From NCBI GenBank assembly GCA_019055375.1, contig JAHQIW010001423.1:496001-560000 (forward strand): a stretch of 64,000 nt of DNA, read 5' to 3'. Each line of letters opens with the position of its first letter. Position 1 is the stretch's first letter. The translations under genes and the position numbers were made by a program. The DNA comes from Parelaphostrongylus tenuis (Eukaryota; Nematoda; Chromadorea; Rhabditida; Metastrongylidae). The notes beneath the pieces were generated by a model that was not told the DNA's origin, ran no database searches, and saw nothing but the letters and a program-made list of their open reading frames with translations. Below are positions 21,832 through 32,639 of this stretch, one piece after another.

Positions 21832-22964
21832 GGATTGCGTTAGTGCGGGTATAGGTGCTAGGTGTGCACTGCGCAAGCTTCTCGTTGCCTCGTCGAGTGT
21901 CCTTGTGATGATCCTGCCTTTGCCAAAACGAAACCTTCTGAGTCCGACGGATAAGCTCAAAACTATGGTAATCAAACATTTATAAACATAGATACAATGT
22001 TATTACATCAATGACAGTATCACTATAATACAATGAAGCAACAAAATATGAGCTTAAGTGTATAACTATCCTGCCCCACTGGTTTTTGAGCGACATTAAT
22101 GCATTGACAAAGGCATGGAGTGGTAGAGAACGCCCATATCTAAACGAAATCAGCAAATATGTGGTCAGTAAGGATGGTTATAGATTGCGAGGTATGCTAC
22201 TAGTAGAGGCACGTTGGAACAAACTGATGAACCTGCCTATAAGCTGTGATAAGATCTCTAACGAGCTGCATGAAGTACGATAGCGCAATTCGCTATAGGC
22301 TCCTCAGAAATTGTCAACATACGCTCATTATGAGCTGTATGGACTAAGATTTACATGAATCATAATTTGATAGACAGAGATGATGAGCTGAACGATCAAT
22401 CGTGGTGCAATGGGTTATGAGCAGGAATTAGTGGTAGAGTATGAATAAAATGATGAAACGTCATAATATCAGAGCCTGCCTACGATTTCGCTCAACGACT
22501 ACATAGGATAGCTGTGCTTATAAACTGACCCATTCAGTACGATGTTGATTTTGCCCCGACATGCGGCACGGTCGGCGTGTATGTGGGCGCGTTACCATCA
22601 TAATGCTGTATGATTTTAAGACTTTTTTCGTCATGAGAGGGGGTTTTGTACTTACTAACTTTGCGATATTACTGATGAGGCTCCAATAAGACTATAATGG
22701 TAAGACGGCGCCAATGCAATTTAATGAACAGAGCAGCATTGAATTGTTTGTCAAAACGATAGACTGCAAACTAAATTCGTGGTCTACGGTGCAACTGCCC
22801 ATTATGAATGCTTTCAGGAAGTGCTCGACAAACCCTTTCAGGAAGTGCACTTTGTTAAGAAATTGTTATGAATTAATGTTTTTAATAAATGTGAAGTTAT
22901 AAATTTTGTATCGTAGATGTCGTAAGAATAATCAAATAAGTAAGATGCAGGGAACGGTTACGGA
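21830..22964. other. no recognised feature
   Basis: Contains a 65-codon frame at 22086-22283 without family resemblance and a short duplication of TTTCAGGAAGTGC at about 22815 and 22838. No gene can be supported. Confidence 0.4.
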
Positions 22965-22965
22965 A

Positions 22966-23219
22966 TTGATCGGTTGTGGAGGGATAGGCTATGATATGGT
23001 CTCCAATATTTAGCTTCGTTTGAGGTACTGAATGTTTATCACAACGACTTGTGGTGATCTGCCAATGTATCAAGTCAGTGCTTATCCTCCCTACGTCTGG
23101 TACCTGTATACCGACCACAGAGAGATGAAAGACTTGGTGGAGCGTGGTAACGAGACAGAAATGATCGACTTTGTATGCTAAGCAAAGCGCCTCTAACCAC
23201 CGCGCCACGTGTGCTCCTA
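22966..23219 (-). repeat. tRNA-derived SINE (family 2), copy 1
   Basis: Minus-strand head GTGGCGCGGTGGTTAGAGGC contains an A-box-like TGGCGCGGTGGT. The body aligns with 63047-63341 through shared blocks: CACTGACTTGATAC-like, a region with CACAAGTCGTTGT, and CCTCAAACGAAG near the far end. The B box is less clear here than in the 63 kb copy. The 103-codon minus-strand frame over this interval follows the repeat and is not a gene. Confidence 0.7.
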
Positions 23220-23256
23220 AGTAGAATAAGAATAATAGTGATCAAAAATACCTCCA

Positions 23257-23530
23257 TTCGAGTGTTTTATTCAGACCACGCTCAAATTTCAATATAACTC
23301 ATGATTATTATTTGAGCCATCATGTCATGTGGTCTGTTAACGGGCTCTTGTATAGCCCGATACACGTGTTTCGAGCTTACAGTCTCGTCAATCGGGTAGA
23401 ACTCGTCGTCTTTTAGTCATTCCTCTGTGGGTGCTCCAGTCCCCACTTTAAGAGGTAGCAACACGGACGATTTACATTGTAAGTCAAGTGAGATTATCAC
23501 CGAACATAGAGTGTTGTACACTCGATTACA
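23257..23530. mobile_element. hammerhead-bearing foldback element, copy 3 (right arm missing)
   Basis: Begins TTCGAGTGTTTTATTCAGAC and continues with the left arm found in the other copies (TTATTTGAGCCATCATGTCA and CCCGATACACGTG). Middle sequence related to the long subtype follows (CCTCTGTGGGTGC reversed). No matching right arm was found, so the 3' boundary is approximate. Confidence 0.7.
23342..23404 (-). ncRNA. decayed hammerhead motif, copy 3
   Basis: The 63-nt span and overall layout equal copy 1. On the minus strand, stem I CCCGA/UCGGG, bulge UAUACA, outer stem GAGUUCU/AGAGCCC (one mismatch), GUAA loop and GAAA are kept. The core starts UUGACGA instead of CUGACGA, and stem II has one C-C mismatch. 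Loss of C3 should strongly reduce cleavage. Confidence 0.6.
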
Positions 23531-23559
23531 CCTTGGTTGGTAATTATGTGATATACTTT

Positions 23560-23819
23560 TTTTGAATGTTTTATTAAGACCACGTTCAATTACTATTTAA
23601 GTTACTATTACTACTATTTACTCCTGATTACTATTCAAGCCAACAAGTCATGTGGTCTGGTAATGGGCTTTTGTACAGACCGATACACGTGTTTTCGACC
23701 TTACAGTCTTGTCAGTCGGGTAGAACCCGACGTCTTCTAGCCATTATGACTTTTAGCCAGAGGTCCTAAACCATAAGATATATTGAAATTTGAGCGTGGT
23801 CTTAATACAACACTTGAAA
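23560..23819. mobile_element. hammerhead-bearing foldback element, copy 4
   Basis: The left end, TTGAATGTTTTATTAAGACC, has a reversed counterpart at 23781-23819 (ATATTGAAATTTGAGCGTGG and CTTAATACAACACTTGAAA). It is therefore the one copy with the outer terminal block at both ends. It holds a single ribozyme-like arm. It is only about 30 bp from copy 3. Confidence 0.75.
23665..23728 (-). ncRNA. decayed hammerhead motif, copy 4
   Basis: Minus-strand order is preserved: GGGUUCU, ACCCGA, CUGACAA, GACU-GUAA-GGUC, GAAAA, CACGUGUA, UCGGUC, bulge UGUACA. Two defects are visible: CUGACGA has become CUGACAA, and one extra A follows GAAA. It is probably inactive. Confidence 0.6.
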
Positions 23820-23829
23820 TAAAGGTATA

Positions 23830-24588
23830 ATGTCTCAAGCAGTCCCATGAATGTGGTCTTTCGTCGGAACAGGAGAGCAAACTGGCTCATTTATCCGTAC
23901 GGCTGTGACAAATAGAGTTGTCGTTGCTCACTATTCAACTATATATCACCCGAAATTAGCAAATGACTCAAAAAGTAGTGCAGGAAGAATGTACCACTCC
24001 TCAAAACATTGCTGATATTCTGATAGCGACTTATATGAGTGCCTTAGAACAACTAAGTCTAGGCAGAACATGGTGTACTTCATTATTCATTGTTTAGTAG
24101 GACTAATCGTTTGCCATGTTCAATTTAATTCGTAGAATTCAAATTATTCGGCTTGTCCTCGACGATTTGATTATCTAGAAGATTAGACTGAGCAGTTTTG
24201 AAGTGTTCGCCAGTGAGTTTACATGACAACATAACCAAACGTGCTCTCGTTTTCTACTGCCAGCATTTTTGAAGAGAAATCTTACTTCTTTTCCGAGTAA
24301 AAAGCTAGACTTTTGTTAAACTTAGAAGACTTCAAGTCATTGTTTGATATCTTTTGAGCTTGGAACTTATTGTAATCGACAAGATTGGTTGGATCAGTAT
24401 TATATTTTTTCCTGTTCTCAAAACAATTATAGTATTCCATGATTTCGAGGATTATTTTTAGTGTGCAGTACTGCCTTATTGTCTTTAGGTAGTTCAATTT
24501 GTGGATAGAATTACATTCGTGAATGCATTTAAAATTGGATTTGGAATTGGTAATTGTACTTCAGCTACAACTAGATTCCACTTTTTTT
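23830..24588. other. no recognised feature
   Basis: AT-rich spacer between foldback copy 4 and the SINE. No gene or repeat recognised. Confidence 0.4.
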
Positions 24589-24589
24589 C

Positions 24590-24830
24590 TATTTGATCCG
24601 TTTTTCACAACTTTGTTCACCTTGAGGATCACAGTACTTCTATCTTAGTCCGTTTTCTGTCTTGTTCATGATCGTCGTAGATGCTGGTCGACCACGTCTC
24701 TTTGCAATACTCGAGGATAGTCAAATAGCGCGTTCCGTAGGACTTTCGTTGTTGACGCCCGGAGAGATCGCCCTTCGACCGCGTCATGTCGTGCATCACA
24801 ATCACTCAGCCACGCCCTTTTCACCTCCAC
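24590..24830 (-). repeat. tRNA-derived SINE (family 1), copy 4
   Basis: Minus-strand head GGCGTGGCTGAGTGATTGTG carries an A-box-like TGGCTGAGTG. The body (CAACAACGAAAGTCC, TATTGCAAAGAGACG and CTACGACGATCATGAACAAG) matches the other copies. The 3' end shares AGAAGTACTGTGATCC and ACGGATCAAATA with copy 2, so both extend to the same 3' boundary. Confidence 0.7.
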
Positions 24831-24834
24831 CCTG

Positions 24835-27110
24835 ATTGCAATCTACACTCATGTGAACTATATTTACCGTTTCGAAGCTCCTGAAATGACGAATCAAAAG
24901 GCAATGATAGGAGTTTCCGTGCAATGCACGAAATTCGCTCCAATGGCTCGACTACTCATCTACAAAGCAGCCATCCACCTAAGGCCACCCATCTCGAAGT
25001 TAAGGTCTTGGCCACACCTTCCTCAATTGCAGGTGCAAGGTAACGTTTCGAGAAAATTCTTGGATCCACACATCATGCAAACACAGGTCAGAATTAATTA
25101 AGAAGAATAGAATTCGAAAAAATAAAATTCCGTGCAAAATTATCGTAGCGGTTCCCTAAAAAAGTTAGTAGCTTATACCCAGCAAAGGAATTGCCTCAGT
25201 GACAGCTCCGAATTTTCTGAGGTCAGGGTTTCACCCACACAAAAAACTTTTTGGAAACCAGCCGCGCTCCGATAATAGGCTATGCTGACAAAGTGATATA
25301 ATCTTCTAATAGCTTATCTTTGAAATGTCATGTATTACACGAGAATATATGTTATGCGCTATATGGCCATGTTAAGAACAGTCAAAATCTATCTTTATTG
25401 TTACCAAAATGTAAAAAAAACCACATAATGACAGCAGTGGTCGCAAGTTTAGTAAGTCGATCTGCGATAGTCAACGAAATCATAAGTTTTCAAGTGAAGC
25501 TTCTCCACGGCAAAAAATCTGAACAGATACATTTTAATGGAGAACCCGTACGCTGGATAGAAGATAAGTCTATGGATTATTACGCAACTCACCAAACTCT
25601 GTTCAGATAACTATTCAGGAGAATGTCTCGCAACCGCGATTTGCCAACGGCGTGCTTCTCAACAACGTGAGTCCTGGAGTCTAAAATTCGCAGCGATATT
25701 AAAGAAAACTCACTTTGATTCATTAGATATTTCACTTTGGAGTTCCGCAACTCCAATATTTTGAAGGAGTTCGGTCAAATTGAAATTATATTCTACTGCT
25801 TCTAAGGTCGCGAAACGATGCCCTCTGCTGATAATCTGGTTCTACATCAAAAATGGTCATAAAACTTTGGACAACTGGTGAACTCAAGAAATGTAAGCTG
25901 TACAGATATGCTACTTAAGGGATGCCCATGGAATGTTGAATCTGTGCTAAAGAATAGAGGTGTACGAAAGTTTGAAAAACGCACATCTTGCAGCCAACTC
26001 CAAATTATTCCTTTTGTACTTTTGATCGATGACAGGAGTGAGATGAGATGGCCGGGTAGTTAATGATGCAAGCTATCAGGAAGCAAGGTATCGGTTCGGC
26101 TCCGAGGGTTAGTTCTTTCAATGCTTCATCAAGCAATGGCTCAAATACTGTACTATCATACTTCAAAACAAAGACTATTTCACGAAGCTAGGCGTTGCAT
26201 CACTACTTACCATGCCCGATATATAATGACAATTTTACTGGCCAAAATTTGGCTTCCAAACAGCAATTTTGACAAGTCTAAATGTGGTGGTTCCAATTCC
26301 AACGGACGCAGCGCAAACAAATAAAATAATTACTAGCTGTGTAGTCAAGCAAGTGTTGACGAATGCAAAGTGAGACATTAGTTTTGAAAAATCCACTCTT
26401 TCGTTGTCCTTTTTTCGCCTACTTTTCAGAATGAGTCAAACACTGCATGTTGAAGGGAATAGGAAGCCTCAGAATTACACGATTTCATACGATTTTACAA
26501 ATAATAATATATTGGACTACTGGAAATGTTGAAGGTGAACAGCAGGTGTTAGTCAGATACTGGGTAAATGTCTCTGCTCTGCAGAACTGAGAAGCTTTAA
26601 ATCTGCTGTTGGCTCAGTTTAAATGGCTGCTTTGGCAGAGAAACAGAAGCGATTTCCCAATTATCTCGTTGAGAGAATTTGAAATAGACTTGCGTCTGTA
26701 TTGGATCAGCGTCACCCATTTCCTACTAATAGCTTTCTTTGAAACTCTTAGGAAGATTTTGAAAGATGAAGTACCATCTAAACAATAGTCGAGGTTTAGT
26801 CGATGCACAATCGTTTCTATACAACTCATGTCGCCGTGACAAGCAGAAGAAAGTACGTCACAGTCGATGGGAGCGCCTGAATAATGACAGAATACTCTTA
26901 AAAATTATGTAGTAGTTTTATGAGTTTTATTATACTATAATGCGACTGAAATGTTATCTACCCAGAGCGCTGCGAAAATTTTACAGATGGCACCATTCAT
27001 GGGGAACTTTTCTCAGATTCTCGAACTACTCATTAAGCTGAATAATCAATTCTCAGCAAAATTCACTACATGCTTCATAGGGAGATAATTTTTTAATGGA
27101 TACTTACTCG
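24835..27110. other. no recognised feature
   Basis: Contains plus-strand frames of 60-96 codons (24853-25101, 25320-25610, 25878-26063, 26121-26324). None has a motif I recognise, and none is flanked by a convincing pair of splice sites. Confidence 0.4.
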
Positions 27111-27117
27111 AATACTT

Positions 27118-28455
27118 AGATGGACTGTCTCCATTGGCTCTGCGGACCCAGCATAGTTTCCATTCGTTTCTCTCTTCGCGCAATTGTCATCAATGGTGAT
27201 GTACCGAGGCTCGATCCGTGATTCCAAACTCATTGGCATCTGGTGAAGCAGATAGTTGAAAAATCACAATATGTTCGTTTCTTAGAGTTCACTTCGCTGC
27301 TCTGTTTGTTCAACTACCACATGTTCTTCTTGTCGGGTATCCTGCCCATCTGTGCTTCGCTATCGATGCAATCTTTCTGATCGCGAAGATGGGATTGAAG
27401 ATCTGACCGCAGCCATTGTAGATGTGGGTTGCATAAATCGGCTACAGGTTGTGAGTGTTTATTAAATGTCACATGACTTTACTCGAGCACCCTGTTGATA
27501 AAGCGCTCAATTCTCAATGTGGGAGTAGTATCAGCCTACGTCTATGCTGCGTAGAAGACCGCTTGGTGGACTATTGGATCAAAGAGTTGAGCACAAATTC
27601 TGAGCTCCGTTAATTGGTGAGGTGGCTTTTATGAGTGGCCCAAATAAGGCTCGTGCTAGTCTCCATCTTCTGAATATTCTCCCTTCCTTCATGCTGCTTT
27701 TCATAATCATTGAACGTTCAAGATATACGTGCGAGGTGCTCTTCGCAATCATGATACTACTCAGTTCAATTCGTTCGCCCCGCGTCATTAAATTTCCATA
27801 AATTGGGTCTTCGTCTTTTTATGAGTATCCCAATATTTTTTTCGCTTCGCCAATTTTATTGAACATCGCCTCTACCTTACTGGTATTCTTTGAAAAAATG
27901 GAATCGTCCTCAGAGCAAAAATTTGATAGGAGCTTTCCATTGATGCTGAGGTCTTTCTTGTCCCAGTTGCGGGACTTCATTATCCACCGTAGTGCAGTAG
28001 TGAACAGCTTTATCAGAGTGTCGCCTTGTCGAACCTCTTTTTCTATAGCTATGACAAGCAGTCAGTTGAAAACCGTCTTTCTTTGCCGCAGTTTCGTAAG
28101 CAGTCAGCTAATATACGTATGTAGGACGGTTTATACTTTGGATGAAATACGCTGACGGGATTGCATTCGTTTCGACGCTGTCAAATGTTGCTTGTAGTCA
28201 ATAAAGGAAAGAACAAGAGGCATACGATTTTTCAGACAGACTTCAACGACCGTAACACATTCTGGATGTGCTCCATGCAGCTAGATCACTTCAGAACCTG
28301 CTTGTTCAGCTGGCTGCGCCTCATTTAAGCCCTTCAATATGCACAAGGGAATGAACCTCGTGAAAAGCTTGTACATTTTACTCAGCAAGCATTTTGGAGA
28401 GAAATTATGAAGATCCGCTTTTCGTCGCCATTCTTAGCTAGGATGTCTGTGCAAG
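27118..28455 (-). mobile_element. RTE-type non-LTR retrotransposon relic (reverse transcriptase, C-terminal part)
   Basis: On the minus strand, frame-broken pieces follow RTE reverse transcriptase order. EAQPAEQAGSE is at about 28322-28297, an IRILADCLRNCGKE stretch follows, and the VRQGD box has become a frame-shifted VRQGDTL remnant near 28037-28014. IMKSRNWDKKDLSINGKLLS leads to a damaged FADD box (SEDD) at 27924-27900. SHVYLERSMIMKSSMKEG is at about 27735, AKHRWAG near 27358-27341, and REERNEWKLCW, the C-terminal motif, near 27185-27150. Many stops and shifts make it dead. The N-terminal endonuclease was not found; diverged linker sequence may continue to about 28660. Plus-strand frames at 27859-28155 and 28471-28659 are shadows of it. 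Confidence 0.85.
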
Positions 28456-28999
28456 AAGTCCTCAATTGGTTTGGCATTCTTTATTTCTGAAGGTATGACG
28501 CCATCAGTCTTACGCAAGTACATCAAATTGTGGCCATTAGCTCCGAAGAAATCGGTAGTGATATTAGCAGGTTCTGAATCTGTGCCTCTCTTCAAGCCTT
28601 CGACCAAAACCTTCAGAGGCTACAGTTTCACGCGCAACCTAACCAGTGAGAATTTGTGACCCAAGACGGGATTGAGGAACAGAACGTTGGTATGGAACTT
28701 TTCAGTTATCAATTTCATTTCATGGCCGAATGTAGTAATGATCCATTTTAATTTACCAACATGGATTATTAGAATGAAGAAATCAGAGTTAGCCAAATTG
28801 AGTATAACTAGAAATTTCGTGCAGCGTCAGCCACCAAAACGGAGCTGTCGCTTTGCAAACCAATTTTCTTCAATTGCCACTTATCTCAACTTCAGTCCAA
28901 ACAGAACACTTTTATATAATTGTTTTCCGTCATCCGGTACGGATTTGTAATAGGACCCTTTTCGTAGACAAAGAGTCACCCTCAGATTCAACAGCTTGA

Positions 29000-30080
29000 A
29001 ACTCGACTAGCTCCTAATTGTTTTTTCATTCGAGAACGCTTTTTTTGCAGCGCTGTAGCACTAAAAGTAAAATTATGTTTCACACGCGTTGCATTTTTCT
29101 CGTTCTCGCGCGTTATCGCTCGTTTTTTTTCGCAGGACAAAACTTTTTCTTCGAAGTGTTGGAAATCGTTCGATAGCTCAAATTTCGGAAGATCAAAAAT
29201 GTACTTGATTCTCAGAAAGGCTATTGTACGCATTTTAGCAAGAAAACATTTCTGTTTCACACAAGTGCATTTCTGCCGTTACTGAGCTTATTGCTTGAAT
29301 TATAAGTAAGCATTTGATAGCATAAGAATTGACTATTCCAATGCTGGCTTACCTTCTGAAAAGCCGTATCACTCCAAGGTAACAGTGAAATAAGACTATG
29401 TTTGAAACATTCCGCGCCTTGCTCGCCCATTAAGGTGTGTGAGTTGTGGATCGACAGACCACGCAAGCACGATTTACATGTGGGGTACATTTTTTTTGCC
29501 AGATATAATATGAAAATCTGATACTGTAAAAATTTACTCTACATGTTATGCTTGTTATACCTAGTATTCGGTTTAGGTTTAGGCTTTGTAGCGGGTTTTT
29601 TGGCATTACGAAATCAAAAGAAGAAGCCGAATTCCAGGAAAGTTAGAAGAAAGTTCCTCCTACAATATCATACGAAAAACTTAGAAATCTTTGCAAAACA
29701 AAGGTAATTTTCAAATAAATAACAAAAATTCGCACATTTACGAGCGCTGAATGAAATCTTTCCCGCTGCACAAAAACCTATCCTGAATCAACTGCACTTT
29801 TTGACTTTCTCAGATTTACACTATTTCAAGGTTAATAATAGGCTAGCAGAGTAGGTTTGTCCAGTGAAATGCAAGCGTGATTAGAAGCGCGACGCGTGTG
29901 AAACATAATAATTTTTTTAATACTACAGAGCTGTAAAAAGGCCTTAAAAAACTGTTAAACAGTTATCCGACTACTATCTTTTCAAATAATTACAAATACT
30001 CCTATGGAAAGCTCTTGTCCAACGACATTCTGCTTTACAAATTTATACCGGGTATCAGAAAAGAACCTATCATGTTGATT
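29000..30080. repeat. inverted-repeat dispersed element, long copy 3
   Basis: The left half contains TTGCAGCGCTGTAGC, AAAATTATGTTTCACACGCG, AAATCGTTCGATAGCTCAAA and, near 29433-29495, a GTGTGTGAGTTGTGGATCG block. The right half (29870-30010) carries related blocks reversed: GACGCGTGTGAAACATAAT and TACTACAGAGCTGT. The order matches 36140-37340, so the two are copies of one element of about 1.1 kb. A short stretch with TTAGGTTTAGGC lies between the halves at about 29565. Minus-strand frames at 28988-29260 and 29257-29490 read through the repeat. Confidence 0.65.
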
Positions 30081-30084
30081 TGCT

Positions 30085-31610
30085 CATCATATAATACGCA
30101 CTAGGAGACTCTACTTCAAATAATGGTTGGATCCAAGCACTTTTGCTCCAAACTTTGTCCTCTTGCAAAGTCATCTGCTGCATGAGTCCTGTCTGTTTAC
30201 GAGTTCGGTCGACGCAAGATATTTCATTTCAAAAAATGTTGAACACTGATAGGCGTAATACAATACTTCAGTATGCTTTATGCATGATATTCATTCAAAA
30301 CATTTTGAATTTCTTTCAAAATTCACAATAATCCTTCAAATTTCCACTTCACTCAGTTTGATTCTTAGTTAAATATTAATTAATATCTCAACAAGAGATT
30401 GAACTAGTTACTGAGTAAGCGCAGCAACCATACACATGTAATTCATCTCGTAAAATCGAGAAAATCACTGTGTAAGCTTGACTGCATCGAGATCAATATG
30501 CTGCATTACTTCAAAATAAAACCTTTTCTACGCTTCCTAAATCATCAGTTAGATTTCTTACATACTACAACATCTATGCAAATATGAAGAAATTGTTAGG
30601 ACTTGGATCTGGCAAATAAATCCAAATTCTACTCCTTACTTCTGAAAACTACACGTTACAGGCTTCGTTTTGTTGCCAAGAACACCATTATTGAAATAAA
30701 TAGCCTGATAAATGGCTTTTGCTGTTTTGTATTTCTACATTCAGAGAGCAGTTTAACGCGACTGAAAAGTTGAGCTCGTACAAACGGATGGAATAGTTAG
30801 AAGTGTTGAAAATTGGGAAGTTTTTCAATAAATAATCAAAAGGGTGTTCCCTGATTTGCAGATGCTTCAATGTTTTCTACCCAGCTTCGCGTTTTTCATA
30901 AGATTAACGAAGTGAGAAGCAAATGTAAACGATACTGGGTCGTTCTCATCCGAGCATAAATGACCTTGGGAATTGACGGCGACGGTAAAACAACGCAGAG
31001 AGCAGAAGTGCTGTGAACATTGTTTGCTCCAGGAATCTAAATAATAAACACAGTTTACAAAAAGAGAAGCGACAAAAATGATGCGCAAAAAAGCGAACAG
31101 ATGTAAACATCAGCATTCACAGGCGTAAAAGTTGATTAAGTTCATCGGCAAAGAAGGCGACAATGGCTTGACATGGCTATGTCCGCCAATTATATAATAT
31201 CATGATAAAGAGCTTTTTGTAGTCATCAATAGTACGGAAATCGGCTAGAATCAGATGATCTTAGAATTGAAAAAATGAGAAATCAACCGAAGATTTTGTG
31301 TTTTCCACTGTCATTTTTGAGATATCAAATTTATGAGACATGGAAATGTGAAGCATTCTTTCAGCAAACTATGAAGTGTCCGGAAATTAGATAAATGATT
31401 GTGAACCATCCTCTTTCAGATATCACAATTATTTGCTACGTAGAGAAAGCCTTATTATGTATAATTCTCCATTCTCGATCTCCCAGTATCATTCATTTTA
31501 CGCCGCAGTGCCATAACAACTAAGTAATTCTCATTCCAGAAACACTCGTAGTTTGCTCAGCTATTATAGAGGAAATATCTCAGTTTGCAGTGCGTGTAAA
31601 GGATAAACCG
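30085..31610. other. no recognised feature
   Basis: AT-rich, short frames only, no shared repeat blocks. Confidence 0.4.
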
Positions 31611-31616
31611 GATGAT

Positions 31617-31719
31617 AGACCCCATTCTTTAGAGCATAAAATTCTACAAGAGCGGGTCGTAGATCTACTACTGGCTGTAGAAAGACCCCAAACTTTAGAG
31701 CATTGAGTTTTACAAGAGC
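31617..31719. repeat. two imperfect direct repeats of about 37 bp, 66-bp period
   Basis: AGACCCCATTCTTTAGAGCA with its continuation to CTACAAGAGC (31617-31653) is repeated with about five substitutions at 31683-31719. It is a small local tandem duplication. Confidence 0.85.
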
Positions 31720-31909
31720 TAAAATTATCTATGCACTTTTTCTAGTACAGTTGTACTAACTGCAGAGTTGCCTCACTCATCACCAACATAGAATAGACCG
31801 TCCTATTCGTTTAAACTCATCTCATAGACAGAAAATTAGCATTTTTAACAATTGGTTTTAGTGAGCTGACACGAGATTGGTATGAAGTGTTGTGGTTGTT
31901 GGAGAAGTT

Positions 31910-31937
31910 CTGGAGAAGGTGATTTGACCGAAACGTC
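31910..31937 (+). ncRNA. hammerhead-like core, solo
   Basis: CTGGAGA, one extra A, GGT-GATTTG-ACC (3-bp stem II), then GAAACGTC. The last four bases with the preceding AC give the same minimal ACGU stem III and cleavage-site arrangement as the 62 kb element. CUGGAGA departs from CUGANGA at one fixed position. CAA/AAC-rich sequence follows. A decayed or coincidental motif. Confidence 0.35.
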
Positions 31938-32319
31938 AGTTATCAAATCATAATAACAACAAGAGCACCAAGAACAACAACAGCGACAACTTGTAGCGAT
32001 CTTAATGACAGTCTTCAAAATCTACAAACATCAATCGTCAATGCCAAAATTCGTGAAAATTCAGCTTTTGGAAATCAACAATGCTTTTATATACGTCTTT
32101 TAACAGAGGAGTATTTCTTCTCAACGCAGTTCACCGGAGAAAGATTCGAAATATCAGTGTGCTAGTATTATTCTAAAGCAAAGGAATAAAACCCTGATAA
32201 TATTCTCCACAGTTATTGCTCTTAAGTTATGCTTTAAGGAAAAAATTCTTTCTGGTTATTCAAATTTACACTGCTTCTTACGCGTGAAATATATTGAAAC
32301 CTCGATATTGAACATGACG

Positions 32320-32628
32320 CTAGCAAGCTCTGGAGCGAGTAGGACCCATTAGACTACTATTCCACACAATAATATCATGTAAAGGTCCACTTATGGTGTT
32401 CACGAGTACCACGACGTCCAAACGCCAAACGTAATAACAAATGATGCAAATGAAAATTTTTGTATTCGCTACCCAATCATAAACCCAAGCAGGCACTACT
32501 GAGTACCCTACCAACCTTGGGGCGTGATGAAAGCAGGACGGGAAAAATTTAGATAAGCTAAATGAAAACTTCTTCCGTAGTAATCTAGAAAAAGGAGTTG
32601 CTCTTTTAACTTTTCCATAGAAAACCAT
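32320..32628 (-). CDS. unrecognised minus-strand frame, possible membrane segment
   Basis: A 102-codon frame whose second half has a strongly hydrophobic stretch (TKIFICIICYYVW) after VPAWVYDWVAN. The N-terminal third is Lys/Phe-rich and unlike a signal peptide. No splice sites could be assigned with confidence and I do not recognise the family. It could be one exon of a membrane protein or chance in AT-rich DNA. Confidence 0.2.
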   Translation of the reverse strand: MVFYGKVKRATPFSRLLRKKFSFSLSKFFPSCFHHAPRLVGYSVVPAWVYDWVANTKIFICIICYYVWRLDVVVLVNTISGPLHDIIVWNSSLMGPTRSRAC

Positions 32629-32639
32629 GTCAGAAGAAC

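Noticed and set aside
21631..21979. Two Leu/Ser-rich minus-strand frames of 86 and 114 codons
   Set aside because: They are translations of the (GA)32 microsatellite and its flanks.
27859..28659. Plus-strand frames of 98 and 62 codons
   Set aside because: They are shadows of the RTE relic, whose conserved motifs are all on the minus strand.
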